In this document: positions 6,309-12,707 of the stretch, piece by piece
How positions within the stretch are numbered: position 1 is the first letter of the stretch
Layout of the letters: the number at the start of each line of letters is the position of its first letter
From: Betaproteobacteria bacterium HGW-Betaproteobacteria-8
Lineage (GTDB): Bacteria; Pseudomonadota; Gammaproteobacteria; Burkholderiales; Methylophilaceae
Assembly: GCA_002842135.1 (NCBI GenBank)
Contig: PHCD01000058.1
Coordinates: forward strand, 1 to 12,710
DNA length: 12,710 bases
Direction of reading: 5' to 3'
The notes under the pieces: model-generated
What the model was told of the DNA's origin: nothing
What the model saw: only the letters and a program-made list of their open reading frames with translations
The model's database searches: none
Program-made: the position numbers and the translations under genes

Positions 6309-8008
6309 GGGGTCTGCTCCATTACCACGCCGTCACCGGTAAACCTGCCTACGGCCAGTGTGCGTTCTATGCCGCCATTGGCCCCAACTTGAATCTTGCC
6401 GGTGAGTCCGCGTACGGCAACGGTTTTGCCGGAGTGGTCAGCAATCGCCGTCAGCACTTGATAAGCGTCTACGCCCAGCGCAAACCATCGTTGCATCATG
6501 CCTTCCGGCAGGCTGGCTGCAGTTTCCTTGAAGATGCTGAAGGTTGCATCATTTGTGTGCAGTATCCACGGCAAGTCGATGAACCTGATGGCTAGCAGGG
6601 CGGCATCTTCCGGTTCGTAGTTGACGCCGGTGTAGATGTGCGAAAAGCCATAGGTCGGAACGGTGATGTCGAGGTGGCCTCGCACGGAGCGGGCCAGCTC
6701 ATGGCCGGTGGCAAGCAGAATCATATCCGCTGGCTGTGCTTGCAATTGCGCCTGCAGGTCTGCAGGCTGGGTGTTTTCATTGACGGTGACCTTAAGCAGC
6801 AACTGGCCGCCTTCTGCCAGCCATGCGGCTTCGAAGGCTTGGGCCATGCGGCTGGCAATGCCGTTTTCTTCAGCGAGGATGACAGCTGTCTGCATGCCGG
6901 CATCGCGCGCCATTCTGGCAATCTGCGCCGCTTCTGTATCGATGGAAAGACCCAGGCTGTATAAGTTATCCAGCTTGAAGTCGGCTTCCGATTGATTTAG
7001 TGCCAGGGTGGGTATGCTGAGCGTGCCGGTGGTCAGCGCGGTGACCTCATCGCGCGCCAGCGGGCCGACAATGAAATCCGCGCCTTCACTGACGGCCTTT
7101 TTATAGACGGCAGTAATGAACTCCTTATCACCCGACGTGGGGTAAATCACGACTTCTGAGGTATCGCGGGCGGCATCTCTGGCGGCCATGAAGCCGCGCT
7201 CAATGGCGTCCGCGGCCGGATAAAAGTCCGGGCTGCCAAATGGCAGGAGCAGCGCCACCTTGCGGTTGCCCGTTTTGCCTTGCCCCGGTTTGGTGCTGTC
7301 GGATTGTGCAGGGCTTGCGGCTGGGCTCAGCTCCAGTACAAGGTCGGTGTAGGCGCCGTGGTCCGGATAGGCCTTGCGCCAGTCACTGATGCTGGCGCGC
7401 AAGTCCTGGCTGTCCTTTGCGGTTAGCGCCAAGTCTATCCAGCCCTGTATGCTGGTGTTGAAGCTTTCGCCGCGTATTTCAATCAGTTGGGATTTATCCA
7501 GTGCAGCCAAGGTTTTCCAGATGTTTTTCTGGTTCTGCCTGACCTGTTCGGCATCGACCTCGGTGGCGGCTAGCCAATAGCGCTCTGCCAGGATTCTTTG
7601 TTCCAGGCTGCGCAGTGCGTCAGCTTGCTGGTCATAGGCTAGGGCGAGGCTTGCGTGTAAACTTGCAGCTGCTTCAGGGCTCAGGGACGAGTTTGTTACA
7701 GCCCCGCTGACCTGTATGGGCAAGAGCAGCTGGAATGTCCGGTCAATGTCGTTTTCAGCAGCAGCGATGGCCCCGTCGAGTATTTTGGCGTAAACCTGCT
7801 GGGCCGGGATTTTCAACAAGGCAATTTTTGCACACGCGATATCTGCACGTTTCAGGCAGCTGAGCCCTTCCGTGAAGGTGGTTTCAGGCGTGTTTTTATA
7901 GGAAGAAGATGGTTTGGCATCTGCTGCGAGCGCATTGAGTGTGCCGAAGTGCAGGAGGCAAAGCAGACAGAGCAACCGGAAAAATGAGGTGGATAGACGT
8001 TGATTCAT
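6305..8008 (-). CDS. lpoA: Penicillin-binding protein activator LpoA (LppC family)
   Basis: LpoA is the periplasmic regulator that activates peptidoglycan synthase PBP1A. The 567-residue product has an N-terminal TPR-like helical region (about 35-225) and a C-terminal periplasmic-binding-protein-like domain starting at KVALLLPFGSPDFYPAADAI (about 250 to the end). The location beside yraN-diaA-dolP and divergent from rsmI matches E. coli. An oddity is that the signal sequence ends ALA-ADA (cut after residue 28) and neither of its two cysteines (14, 17) lies in a lipobox, so this copy may be soluble rather than a lipoprotein. No Shine-Dalgarno sequence precedes the ATG at 8008; a consensus -10 box only 8 nt upstream suggests a leaderless transcript. 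The gene overlaps the rsmI start by 9 nt. Confidence 0.92.
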   Translation of the reverse strand: MNQRLSTSFFRLLCLLCLLHFGTLNALAADAKPSSSYKNTPETTFTEGLSCLKRADIACAKIALLKIPAQQVYAKILDGAIAAAENDIDRTFQLLLPIQVSGAVTNSSLSPEAAASLHASLALAYDQQADALRSLEQRILAERYWLAATEVDAEQVRQNQKNIWKTLAALDKSQLIEIRGESFNTSIQGWIDLALTAKDSQDLRASISDWRKAYPDHGAYTDLVLELSPAASPAQSDSTKPGQGKTGNRKVALLLPFGSPDFYPAADAIERGFMAARDAARDTSEVVIYPTSGDKEFITAVYKKAVSEGADFIVGPLARDEVTALTTGTLSIPTLALNQSEADFKLDNLYSLGLSIDTEAAQIARMARDAGMQTAVILAEENGIASRMAQAFEAAWLAEGGQLLLKVTVNENTQPADLQAQLQAQPADMILLATGHELARSVRGHLDITVPTYGFSHIYTGVNYEPEDAALLAIRFIDLPWILHTNDATFSIFKETAASLPEGMMQRWFALGVDAYQVLTAIADHSGKTVAVRGLTGKIQVGANGGIERTLAVGRFTGDGVVMEQTP

Positions 8009-8854
8009 AGCGGCACATTATATGTTGTAGCCACGCCGATTGGAAACCTTCAGGACATTACACTGCGCGCGCTGGAAGTATTGAAGGCCGTTGACGTGAT
8101 TGCCGCGGAGGACACGCGCCATACTTCGGGCCTGCTTTCGCATTACGCTATTCGTAAGAAACTGGTAGCCGTACACGAGCATAACGAACATCAATCGGCT
8201 GAGCAGTTGCTTGCACGCTTGCGTGCGGGCGAATCGGTGGCGCTGGTGACCGATGCCGGTACGCCGGGGATCAGTGACCCGGGTGCGGTGGTGGTTGATA
8301 TCGTGCGGCAGGCCGGTATTGCCGTAGTGCCGGTGCCCGGTGCCAGTGCGGTGATCGCGGCATTGTCCGCTTCCGGCATACGCCAGAATGGCTTCAGTTT
8401 CATTGGATTTTTGCCCGCCAGCGGCAGTCAGCGGCGCAAGATGCTTGAATCGCTGAAAGAGCAAAAGACCACATTGGTCTTTTATGAAGCGCCGCATCGA
8501 GTGGTGGAAAGTGTTGAGGATATGGCATCTGTGCTTGGCTCTGAGCGCAACATCACCGTTGCCCGGGAATTGACCAAGACTTTCGAGACCTTCCATAGCT
8601 GCCGTCTGGATGAAGCTGTGGCCTGGTTGCAGGCAGACCCCAATCAGCAGCGCGGAGAATTCGTATTGCTGGTTGAATCCCTGCCGGAAGCGGAGTCGGC
8701 TGAAATCGCACCTGAAGTCGATCGCGTACTCAGGCTGTTGATGGCAGAGTTGCCGCTCAAGCAGGCGGTAAAATTGACAGCGGAAATCAGCGGCGAGAAG
8801 AAGAACGCACTTTATGAATATGGCTTGAAAATCAAGGATCAACTGAAGAGTTAA
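8000..8854 (+). CDS. rsmI: 16S rRNA (cytidine-1402 2'-O)-methyltransferase RsmI
   Basis: RsmI methylates the 2'-hydroxyl of C1402 of 16S rRNA using S-adenosylmethionine. The 284-residue product carries the family's signature motifs: YVVATPIGNLQDIT (8-21), AAEDTRHT (35-42), VTDAGTPGISDPG (83-95), VPVPGASA (110-117), FYEAPHR (161-167) and ARELTKTFE (188-196). The start is a TTG at 8000 with a GAGGTGG ribosome binding site about 8 nt upstream; no ATG lies close by in frame. Its 5' end overlaps that of the divergent lpoA. pyrC follows after 9 nt on the same strand. Confidence 0.96.
   Translation: MIHSGTLYVVATPIGNLQDITLRALEVLKAVDVIAAEDTRHTSGLLSHYAIRKKLVAVHEHNEHQSAEQLLARLRAGESVALVTDAGTPGISDPGAVVVDIVRQAGIAVVPVPGASAVIAALSASGIRQNGFSFIGFLPASGSQRRKMLESLKEQKTTLVFYEAPHRVVESVEDMASVLGSERNITVARELTKTFETFHSCRLDEAVAWLQADPNQQRGEFVLLVESLPEAESAEIAPEVDRVLRLLMAELPLKQAVKLTAEISGEKKNALYEYGLKIKDQLKS
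8017..8046 (-). promoter_or_regulatory. Promoter of the lpoA cluster, inside rsmI
   Basis: On the minus strand TTTCCA (8046-8041, 4 of 6 consensus bases) is followed after 18 nt by a perfect TATAAT (8022-8017). The lpoA ATG begins 8 nt after the -10 box. A start site at the usual 6-7 nt would therefore fall at or within 2 nt of the start codon. The whole promoter lies within the first 16 codons of rsmI. Confidence 0.55.
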
Positions 8855-8863
8855 AGGCAGCCC

Positions 8864-9904
8864 ATGACACAAACCCTGAACATTACCCGCCCGGACGACT
8901 GGCATTTGCATCTGAGAGACGGCGAGGCGCTGGAGGCGGTTTTACCTGATACAGCCCGGCAGTTTGCAAGGGCCATCGTCATGCCCAACCTGCGGCCGCC
9001 GGTGACGACGACTGAAATGGCCGAGGCCTATCGCCAGCGCATACTGGATGCCTTGCCGGCCGGCATGCGTTTCGAGCCGCTGATGACTTTGTACCTGACC
9101 GATAACACCTTGGCCGAAGATATAAGCAGGGCGAAGAAAAGCGGTATCGTGCACGGCGTCAAACTCTATCCGGCCGGAGCTACCACCAATTCAGATTCCG
9201 GCGTGACCAATCTCGGGCATTGCGTCCAGGCGCTGGAGGCCATGGAGAAATGCGGCATGCCACTGCTGGTGCATGCCGAGGTGACGGATGCGGATGTGGA
9301 TGTATTCGACCGCGAGAAAGTCTTCATCGAGCGCAACATGATTCCGCTTTTGCAGCGCTTTCCTGCCTTGCGCGTGGTGTTCGAGCACATTACGACCAGG
9401 GATGCTGCCGATTTCGTCAGTGCCGCACCGGCTCACATCGTGGCGACAATAACCGCGCATCACCTGTTGATGAACCGCAATGCCATGTTCGCTGGCGGTA
9501 TCCGGCCGCATCATTATTGTCTGCCGGTGTTGAAGCGCGAAGAGCATCGCCAGGCACTGATCCGGGCTGCCATTTCCGGCAATCCGAAATTCTTCCTCGG
9601 CACGGACAGTGCACCGCACCTGAAATCGGCCAAGGAGACCGCCTGCGGCTGTGCCGGCATGTATACGGCGCATGCCGCGATCGAGTTGTATGCCGAAGTG
9701 TTCGAGGCCGCTGGTGCGCTGGACAGGCTGGAAGCTTTCGCCAGTTTTTATGGCGCAGATTTTTATGGCTTACCCAGAAATACCGAGCGGATCACTTTGG
9801 TCAGGCAATCGTGGACGGTTCCCGAAACCATCCCGATGGCCGATGGTGAGTTGGTGCCGTTACGTGCGGGTCAGGAGATTCCTTGGAAACTGCAAGCTGC
9901 TTGA
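8864..9904 (+). CDS. pyrC: Dihydroorotase (class II)
   Basis: PyrC closes carbamoyl-aspartate to dihydroorotate in pyrimidine synthesis. The 346-residue product is full length for the E. coli-type family. Metal ligands are visible: H14 and H16 in [10 protein letters not shown]100 in [10 protein letters not shown] (the lysine that is carboxylated in the family), H137 in LLVHAEV, H175 in FEHITT, and D248 in LGTDSAPH. The ATG at 8864 has a TAAAGG ribosome binding site 6 nt upstream, formed over the rsmI stop codon. The 9-nt gap suggests co-transcription with rsmI; no functional link between the two is evident. A repeat linked to a broken SDR gene begins 16 nt after its stop. Confidence 0.97.
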   Translation: MTQTLNITRPDDWHLHLRDGEALEAVLPDTARQFARAIVMPNLRPPVTTTEMAEAYRQRILDALPAGMRFEPLMTLYLTDNTLAEDISRAKKSGIVHGVKLYPAGATTNSDSGVTNLGHCVQALEAMEKCGMPLLVHAEVTDADVDVFDREKVFIERNMIPLLQRFPALRVVFEHITTRDAADFVSAAPAHIVATITAHHLLMNRNAMFAGGIRPHHYCLPVLKREEHRQALIRAAISGNPKFFLGTDSAPHLKSAKETACGCAGMYTAHAAIELYAEVFEAAGALDRLEAFASFYGADFYGLPRNTERITLVRQSWTVPETIPMADGELVPLRAGQEIPWKLQAA

Positions 9905-9920
9905 TTAAAGCGCTTGCAGC

Positions 9921-9953
9921 GAATGATTGAATTTACTCCGACCCCAATTATTC
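9921..9953 (-). repeat. 33-bp dispersed repeat, copy A (inverted relative to copy B)
   Basis: Read on the minus strand it begins GAATAATTGGGGTC, the same 14 bases that open copy B at 11848 on the plus strand. About 28 of 33 positions agree when one gap is allowed. It lies directly beyond the point (9964) where SDR similarity stops, and 16 bp after the pyrC stop. Confidence 0.75.
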
Positions 9954-9963
9954 TTGTTATTAT

Positions 9964-10071
9964 TCGTCCGGAAACAACGATGTTGGCACCCTCGCAAGCG
10001 AAAGCCAGAGCGGTGGCGCGACCAATACCGGTCAGGGCGCCGGTGATAAGGACAACGGGGGCGGTGTTCAT
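9964..10071 (-). pseudogene. Truncated SDR family oxidoreductase (N-terminal 36 residues)
   Basis: From the ATG at 10071 the frame reads MNTAPVVLITGALTGIGRAT and on to GANIVVSGR. This is the NAD(P)-binding start of a short-chain dehydrogenase, including the TGxxxGIG glycine motif. After the CGA arginine codon at 9966-9964 the similarity ends and the frame runs into repeat A and then the pyrC end. About 200 residues, including the catalytic S-Y-K residues, are therefore missing. It follows the DUF1330 gene on the same strand and was presumably the second gene of a LysR-controlled operon. The remaining frame is unlikely to give a working enzyme. Confidence 0.85.
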
Positions 10072-10089
10072 TCTTGTTGTCCGCTCCAA

Positions 10090-10392
10090 CTACATGGAGC
10101 TGGCGATAACTATGTCCATGGACTTGAATCCCGCTTCGCGCAACGGGATGATCTCGGCATAGGCATCGCTTTTGAATACCGCCTCCACGGCGTCTGCCGA
10201 TGGAAAATCCATCACCATACATGCGTTGTATTTTGAGTCACCGACCACCGATCGCTCAACTTTGACGCGGCAAATAACTTCGCCCCCGCCATTGATCAAC
10301 AGCGGTATAGCCCGCTGCATATATTGCTGCGCTGCCGGCATTTGCTCCGGATTAAAAACAGCGGTTACGACGATTGTGGTCTTGGTAGTCAT
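10090..10392 (-). CDS. DUF1330-like dimeric alpha/beta barrel protein
   Basis: This is a 100-residue cytoplasmic protein. The pattern of a strand with VVTAVFNPEQ, a helix with QQYMQRAIPLLINGGG, then CRVKVERSVVG, ACMVMDFPSADAVEAVFKSDAYAEIIPLRE and DIVIA fits the DUF1330/dimeric alpha-beta barrel fold. No enzymatic role is established for the family. The ATG at 10392 has an AGGA ribosome binding site about 9 nt upstream. It is divergent from a LysR-type regulator and is followed 18 nt later by the truncated SDR gene, so it was probably a regulated pair. The family call is from memory of the sequence pattern. Confidence 0.78.
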   Translation of the reverse strand: MTTKTTIVVTAVFNPEQMPAAQQYMQRAIPLLINGGGEVICRVKVERSVVGDSKYNACMVMDFPSADAVEAVFKSDAYAEIIPLREAGFKSMDIVIASSM

Positions 10393-10438
10393 TTGCTTGT
10401 GTCCTGGATTGGTTGGGAAATTTCAAACCGCTTGAATT

Positions 10439-10490
10439 TGTCAAACGTGGCGGCAGTATCTGCCATACACTGACATTCCGGTAGTTGACA
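10439..10490. promoter_or_regulatory. Divergent control region of the DUF1330 gene and lysR
   Basis: TTGACA occurs on the minus strand at 10444-10439, pointing to the DUF1330 gene, and on the plus strand at 10485-10490, pointing to lysR. Midway between them GTAT-N5-ATAC (10456-10468) forms a small palindrome that also fits the T-N11-A pattern of LysR-type boxes (T at 10457, A at 10469). Neither -35 has a good -10 at 16-18 nt, as is common for activator-dependent promoters. The arrangement is suggestive, not proven. Confidence 0.4.
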
Positions 10491-10523
10491 ATGCGTGTAT
10501 GCTTATTCACTTGTGAGGTGACA

Positions 10524-11426
10524 ATGTTAGCGCTCGATGACCTGGATGAACTAAAGACGTTTACGCTGGTGGTGGAGCTGGGCAGCTTGTCGGCGGCGGC
10601 GCGTCTGATGCAGTTGACGACCAACGCAGTCAGCCGGCGCGTAATTCGTCTGGAGCAGAACCTGGGCGTCAAAGTGCTGCGCCGCTCAACCCGCGCCGTG
10701 TCTGTCACGGCCGAAGGACGCGTGCTCTACGCGCGTGCGCGGCGTGCGCTGGAAGAACTCAAGGCGGCTGAGGACGCCATCAAATCCGGGCTGAACAGCT
10801 TGAACGGTTCCATTCGCGTGGCCCTGCCAGGTGGTGCCTGTAGCCTTGGCATTCTGGGCGGTATCTCAGGCTTTCTTGAAGCCAACCCGGAACTTCACCT
10901 GGAGATGCTGGTGGTGAACACGCCGGTCGACCCCATCGGCGGTGGTTTCGATGTCGTAATTCATGTCGGACCACCAAAAGACAGCCGCTTGAATGCGCGG
11001 CGCTTGCACTCGGCCTCGTGGGCATTGGCCGCCTCGCCGCGCTATTTTGTTTCACGACCGAAGCCCAAGACACCGTCCGACCTCTCGGACCACGTTTGCC
11101 TGCGCATTGTCTCCAACCCGCCGCAGGATGAATGGAGCCTGATCGACACGAAGGGCAATATAGAAACGGTCCACGTGAGCGGCAACTTTGAAGCCGACGA
11201 CAGCCGTGTGCTGGCCGATGCAATGTATGCCGGCCTCGGTATTGGCATACGCCCGGCAAAAGAGCTTGCGGCAGCGATTGAGGCGGGGACACTGGTACGC
11301 GTCCTGCCGCGCTATCGCTTTGCCAACATGGAAGTCTATGCGCTGATGTCCAAAGGCACTTTGCGCCTCGCACGCGTATCGACTTTTCTGGATTTTTTCA
11401 GCGAATTGCTGAAAAAAGAAGCTTAA
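10524..11426 (+). CDS. LysR family transcriptional regulator
   Basis: This is a DNA-binding regulator of the LysR type. From the ATG at 10524 the product is 300 residues, the usual length. The N-terminal winged helix-turn-helix is seen in GSLSAAARLMQLTTNAVSRR (20-39), followed by IRLEQNLGVKVLRRSTRAVSVTAEG. Residues from about 90 onward form the two-lobed effector-binding domain. I chose this ATG, with GAGG 5 nt upstream, over one 13 codons earlier that overlaps the TTGACA box. It is divergent from the DUF1330 gene and the broken SDR gene, which it probably regulates; the effector is unknown. Confidence 0.93.
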   Translation: MLALDDLDELKTFTLVVELGSLSAAARLMQLTTNAVSRRVIRLEQNLGVKVLRRSTRAVSVTAEGRVLYARARRALEELKAAEDAIKSGLNSLNGSIRVALPGGACSLGILGGISGFLEANPELHLEMLVVNTPVDPIGGGFDVVIHVGPPKDSRLNARRLHSASWALAASPRYFVSRPKPKTPSDLSDHVCLRIVSNPPQDEWSLIDTKGNIETVHVSGNFEADDSRVLADAMYAGLGIGIRPAKELAAAIEAGTLVRVLPRYRFANMEVYALMSKGTLRLARVSTFLDFFSELLKKEA

Positions 11427-11483
11427 CCTGAGATTGTCCATTAGGACTTTGCTGGGCTGGGCAGGATCGGCGGTTTTAAAACA

Positions 11484-11630
11484 CGTCATTTCCGCGCAGG
11501 CAGGAATTCAACAGCACGCCAAGCGTGCTGTTGTTTGTTTTGAACTGGATTGCGGGTCATCCCGTAAAGAGCTTGTCCGTTCTCCCTAAGCTGCTTTGCA
11601 GCAAGTCGAACGCCAAAGCCCGGAATGACG
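11484..11630. repeat. MITE-like palindromic intergenic repeat
   Basis: The segment begins CGTCATTTCCG (11484-11494) and ends CGGAATGACG (11621-11630), which are inverted copies apart from one base. The left end continues CGCAGGCAGGAATTC, resembling the common bacterial intergenic repeat with core ATTCCCGCGCAGGCGGGAAT. There is no coding capacity. It lies between lysR and the yggS fragment and contains a strong hairpin. The likeness to known repeats is from memory. Confidence 0.55.
11510..11541 (+). terminator. Rho-independent terminator downstream of lysR
   Basis: AACAGCACGC (11510-11519) and GCGTGCTGTT (11523-11532) form a perfect 10-bp stem with the 3-base loop CAA, followed by the T-rich tail GTTTGTTTT. 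It lies 83 bp after the lysR stop, inside the palindromic repeat. Confidence 0.7.
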
Positions 11631-11643
11631 AGATGGTGTTTTT

Positions 11644-11847
11644 TTAGCCAACCTTGGCAGGCCTTGCCCCAAAAATCGCCGTCCCCACCCGCACTATCGT
11701 CGCGCCTTCCTGAATCGCTGCTGGGTAATCATGCGACATGCCCATGGAGAGCGTATCCAGCGCCAAGCCATGCTGTTTTAACTCTTCAAACAATTGTCGC
11801 AGGCGCTGGAACTGCTGGCGTTGCAGAGCAATGTCGTCGGTGGGTTC
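11644..11847 (-). pseudogene. yggS: C-terminal fragment of PLP homeostasis protein YggS
   Basis: The minus-strand frame from 11847 to the TAA at 11646-11644 gives 67 residues, including [20 protein letters not shown] and [11 protein letters not shown]. This is the characteristic end of the YggS/PLPBP family of pyridoxal-phosphate homeostasis proteins. The N-terminal two thirds, including the PLP-binding lysine, are absent and there is no start codon. Similarity ends exactly where repeat B begins. It is a dead fragment; whether an intact yggS exists elsewhere cannot be seen. Confidence 0.9.
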
Positions 11848-11880
11848 GAATAATTGGGGTCAGTGTAATTTAATCACTCC
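11848..11880 (+). repeat. 33-bp dispersed repeat, copy B
   Basis: The copy begins GAATAATTGGGGTC and shares about 28 of 33 positions with the minus strand of copy A (9953-9921). It abuts the truncation point of the yggS fragment. Copies A and B are inverted, with the same ends facing the enclosed 1.9-kb block. Confidence 0.75.
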
Positions 11881-11926
11881 GCATTATCATTTGGATTGTG
11901 GTCCTCGGGGTAACTCCCGCATCTGA

Positions 11927-11953
11927 TTGTAATTGGCGCGTCAGTGGTAGAAT
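11927..11953 (+). promoter_or_regulatory. Candidate rnpB promoter
   Basis: TAGAAT at 11948-11953 matches 5 of 6 -10 consensus bases and ends 7 nt before the predicted first base of RNase P RNA. Upstream TTGTAA (11927-11932) is a possible -35, but the 15-nt gap is short. The -10 box is the more trustworthy part. Confidence 0.45.
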
Positions 11954-11960
11954 GCGCTTT

Positions 11961-12229
11961 GAAGCTGGCCAGACAGTCGCCGCTCACGCAAGTGAGGGGA
12001 GGAAAGTCCGGGCTCCGCAGAGCAGGATGACGGCTAACGGCCGTACGCCGTGAGGCGAACGGGTGAAACGCGGTAACCTCCATCCGGAGCAAAGCCAAAT
12101 AGGGTAGCGATAGCGTGGCTCGCGCTGCTACCGGGTAGGCTGCTTGAGCGCACGAGTAATTGTGCGCCTAGATGAATGACTGTCGCCCGCCGCAAGGTGG
12201 GAACAGAACCCGGCTTATCGGCCAGCTTC
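11961..12229 (+). ncRNA. rnpB: RNase P RNA, bacterial type A, shortened
   Basis: This is the catalytic RNA that trims the 5' leader from pre-tRNA. GAAGCTGGCC (11961-11970) pairs perfectly with GGCCAGCTTC (12220-12229) to form P1. Conserved blocks are seen in order: GGAGGAAAGTCCGGGC (11998-12013), GGGTGAAACG (12061-12070), CATCCGGAGCAAAG...AAATAGG (12081 onward), AGATGAATGACTGTC (12170-12184) and ACAGAACCCGGCTTAT (12204-12219). The 269-nt length is well below the 377 nt of E. coli. Between hairpin CGCC-GTGA-GGCG (ending 12057) and GGGTGAAACG, the normally universal ACAGARA segment and its adjoining helices are absent. The mature 3' end may lie a few bases beyond 12229. The gene identity is certain; full function is not. 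Confidence 0.95.
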
Positions 12230-12654
12230 ACTTTACACTCTTTAGTTTGCCGCTTGCACAGGATGGCGTGTTTGGAGATATAAAAGAGCTGTTTAGCAGC
12301 CACTGAAATGTCGGCTTTTCTTGTGGGTGGCGCTGTATATCCTGTGTGGATGCCTCTTGCGGGTATGGCGGCTTGGCAAAAAGGGGCATGCGGTCATTGC
12401 GGGCTTCATCTCAAGCCTCATCATGTTTTTATTCAATTGTGGTTTTCAGTTTTACCTTTAATTCGGTTGTTCTTTTTCTGGCAACTTTCATTTGATCAAT
12501 ATTTCCCACCGAAGAAAAATTCAAGCACATCGTAGCGAGTCCTGATAAAGCACATTCACTTAATTTTCTATCTTATTAATTATTAAGGAATTATTTTTTA
12601 TCACAAAAATTCGCTAAGTCATTGTCCTGTAAAGGAAAAATCACAAAAAAGGGC
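12230..12654. other. Intergenic stretch between rnpB and the mraZ promoter
   Basis: About 425 bp hold no gene I can support. The last 110 bp are strongly AT-rich, as often seen upstream of strong promoters. TCACAAAAA occurs at 12601-12609 and again at 12641-12649, exactly 40 bp apart. A 5-bp stem GGCTT/AAGCC (12402-12417) lacks a T-run. No clear terminator for rnpB is visible. Confidence 0.6.
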
Positions 12655-12683
12655 TTGCATCGCCCATTTTTTTTATCTATAGT
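12655..12683 (+). promoter_or_regulatory. Promoter of mraZ and the division/cell wall (dcw) cluster
   Basis: TTGCAT (12655-12660, 4 of 6 consensus bases) and TATAGT (12678-12683, 5 of 6) are separated by exactly 17 nt, making this the best-formed promoter in the window. Assignment to mraZ rests on the MraZ-type repeats just downstream and on the usual position of mraZ near rnpB in related genomes. Confidence 0.75.
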
Positions 12684-12707
12684 GGGTAGCAGTGGAGAAA
12701 AGTGGGT
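12683..12707 (+). promoter_or_regulatory. MraZ operator (three TGGGN-type repeats)
   Basis: TGGGT (12683-12687), TGGAG (12693-12697) and TGGGT (12703-12707) repeat every 10 bp with 5-nt spacers (AGCAG, AAAAG). This is the arrangement known for MraZ, which binds TGGGN repeats in its own promoter and represses the dcw cluster. The first repeat overlaps the last base of the -10 box and the rest cover the expected start site, fitting repression. mraZ itself must begin beyond the window. Confidence 0.8.

Noticed and set aside
5748..6392. A 214-codon plus-strand frame opposite diaA and yraN.
   Set aside because: It crosses two certain minus-strand genes and their junction and shows no motif.
8018..8911. 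A 297-codon minus-strand frame opposite rsmI.
   Set aside because: It is the mirror of the certain rsmI gene, has no recognisable motif, and its low-complexity His/Gln/Arg-rich translation is typical of an antisense shadow.
9871..10089. A continuous minus-strand frame that would extend the SDR start to about 66-72 residues.
   Set aside because: After residue 36 it reads through repeat A and the end of pyrC; only the first 36 residues resemble an SDR.
12402..12417. GGCTT/AAGCC stem as the rnpB terminator.
   Set aside because: The 5-bp stem is about 170 nt past the RNA end and no T-run follows directly.
12308..12535. A 75-codon plus-strand frame with hydrophobic stretches between rnpB and mraZ.
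   Set aside because: It has no ribosome binding site or promoter, an odd composition, and no recognisable motif; its position just after rnpB suggests a chance open frame.
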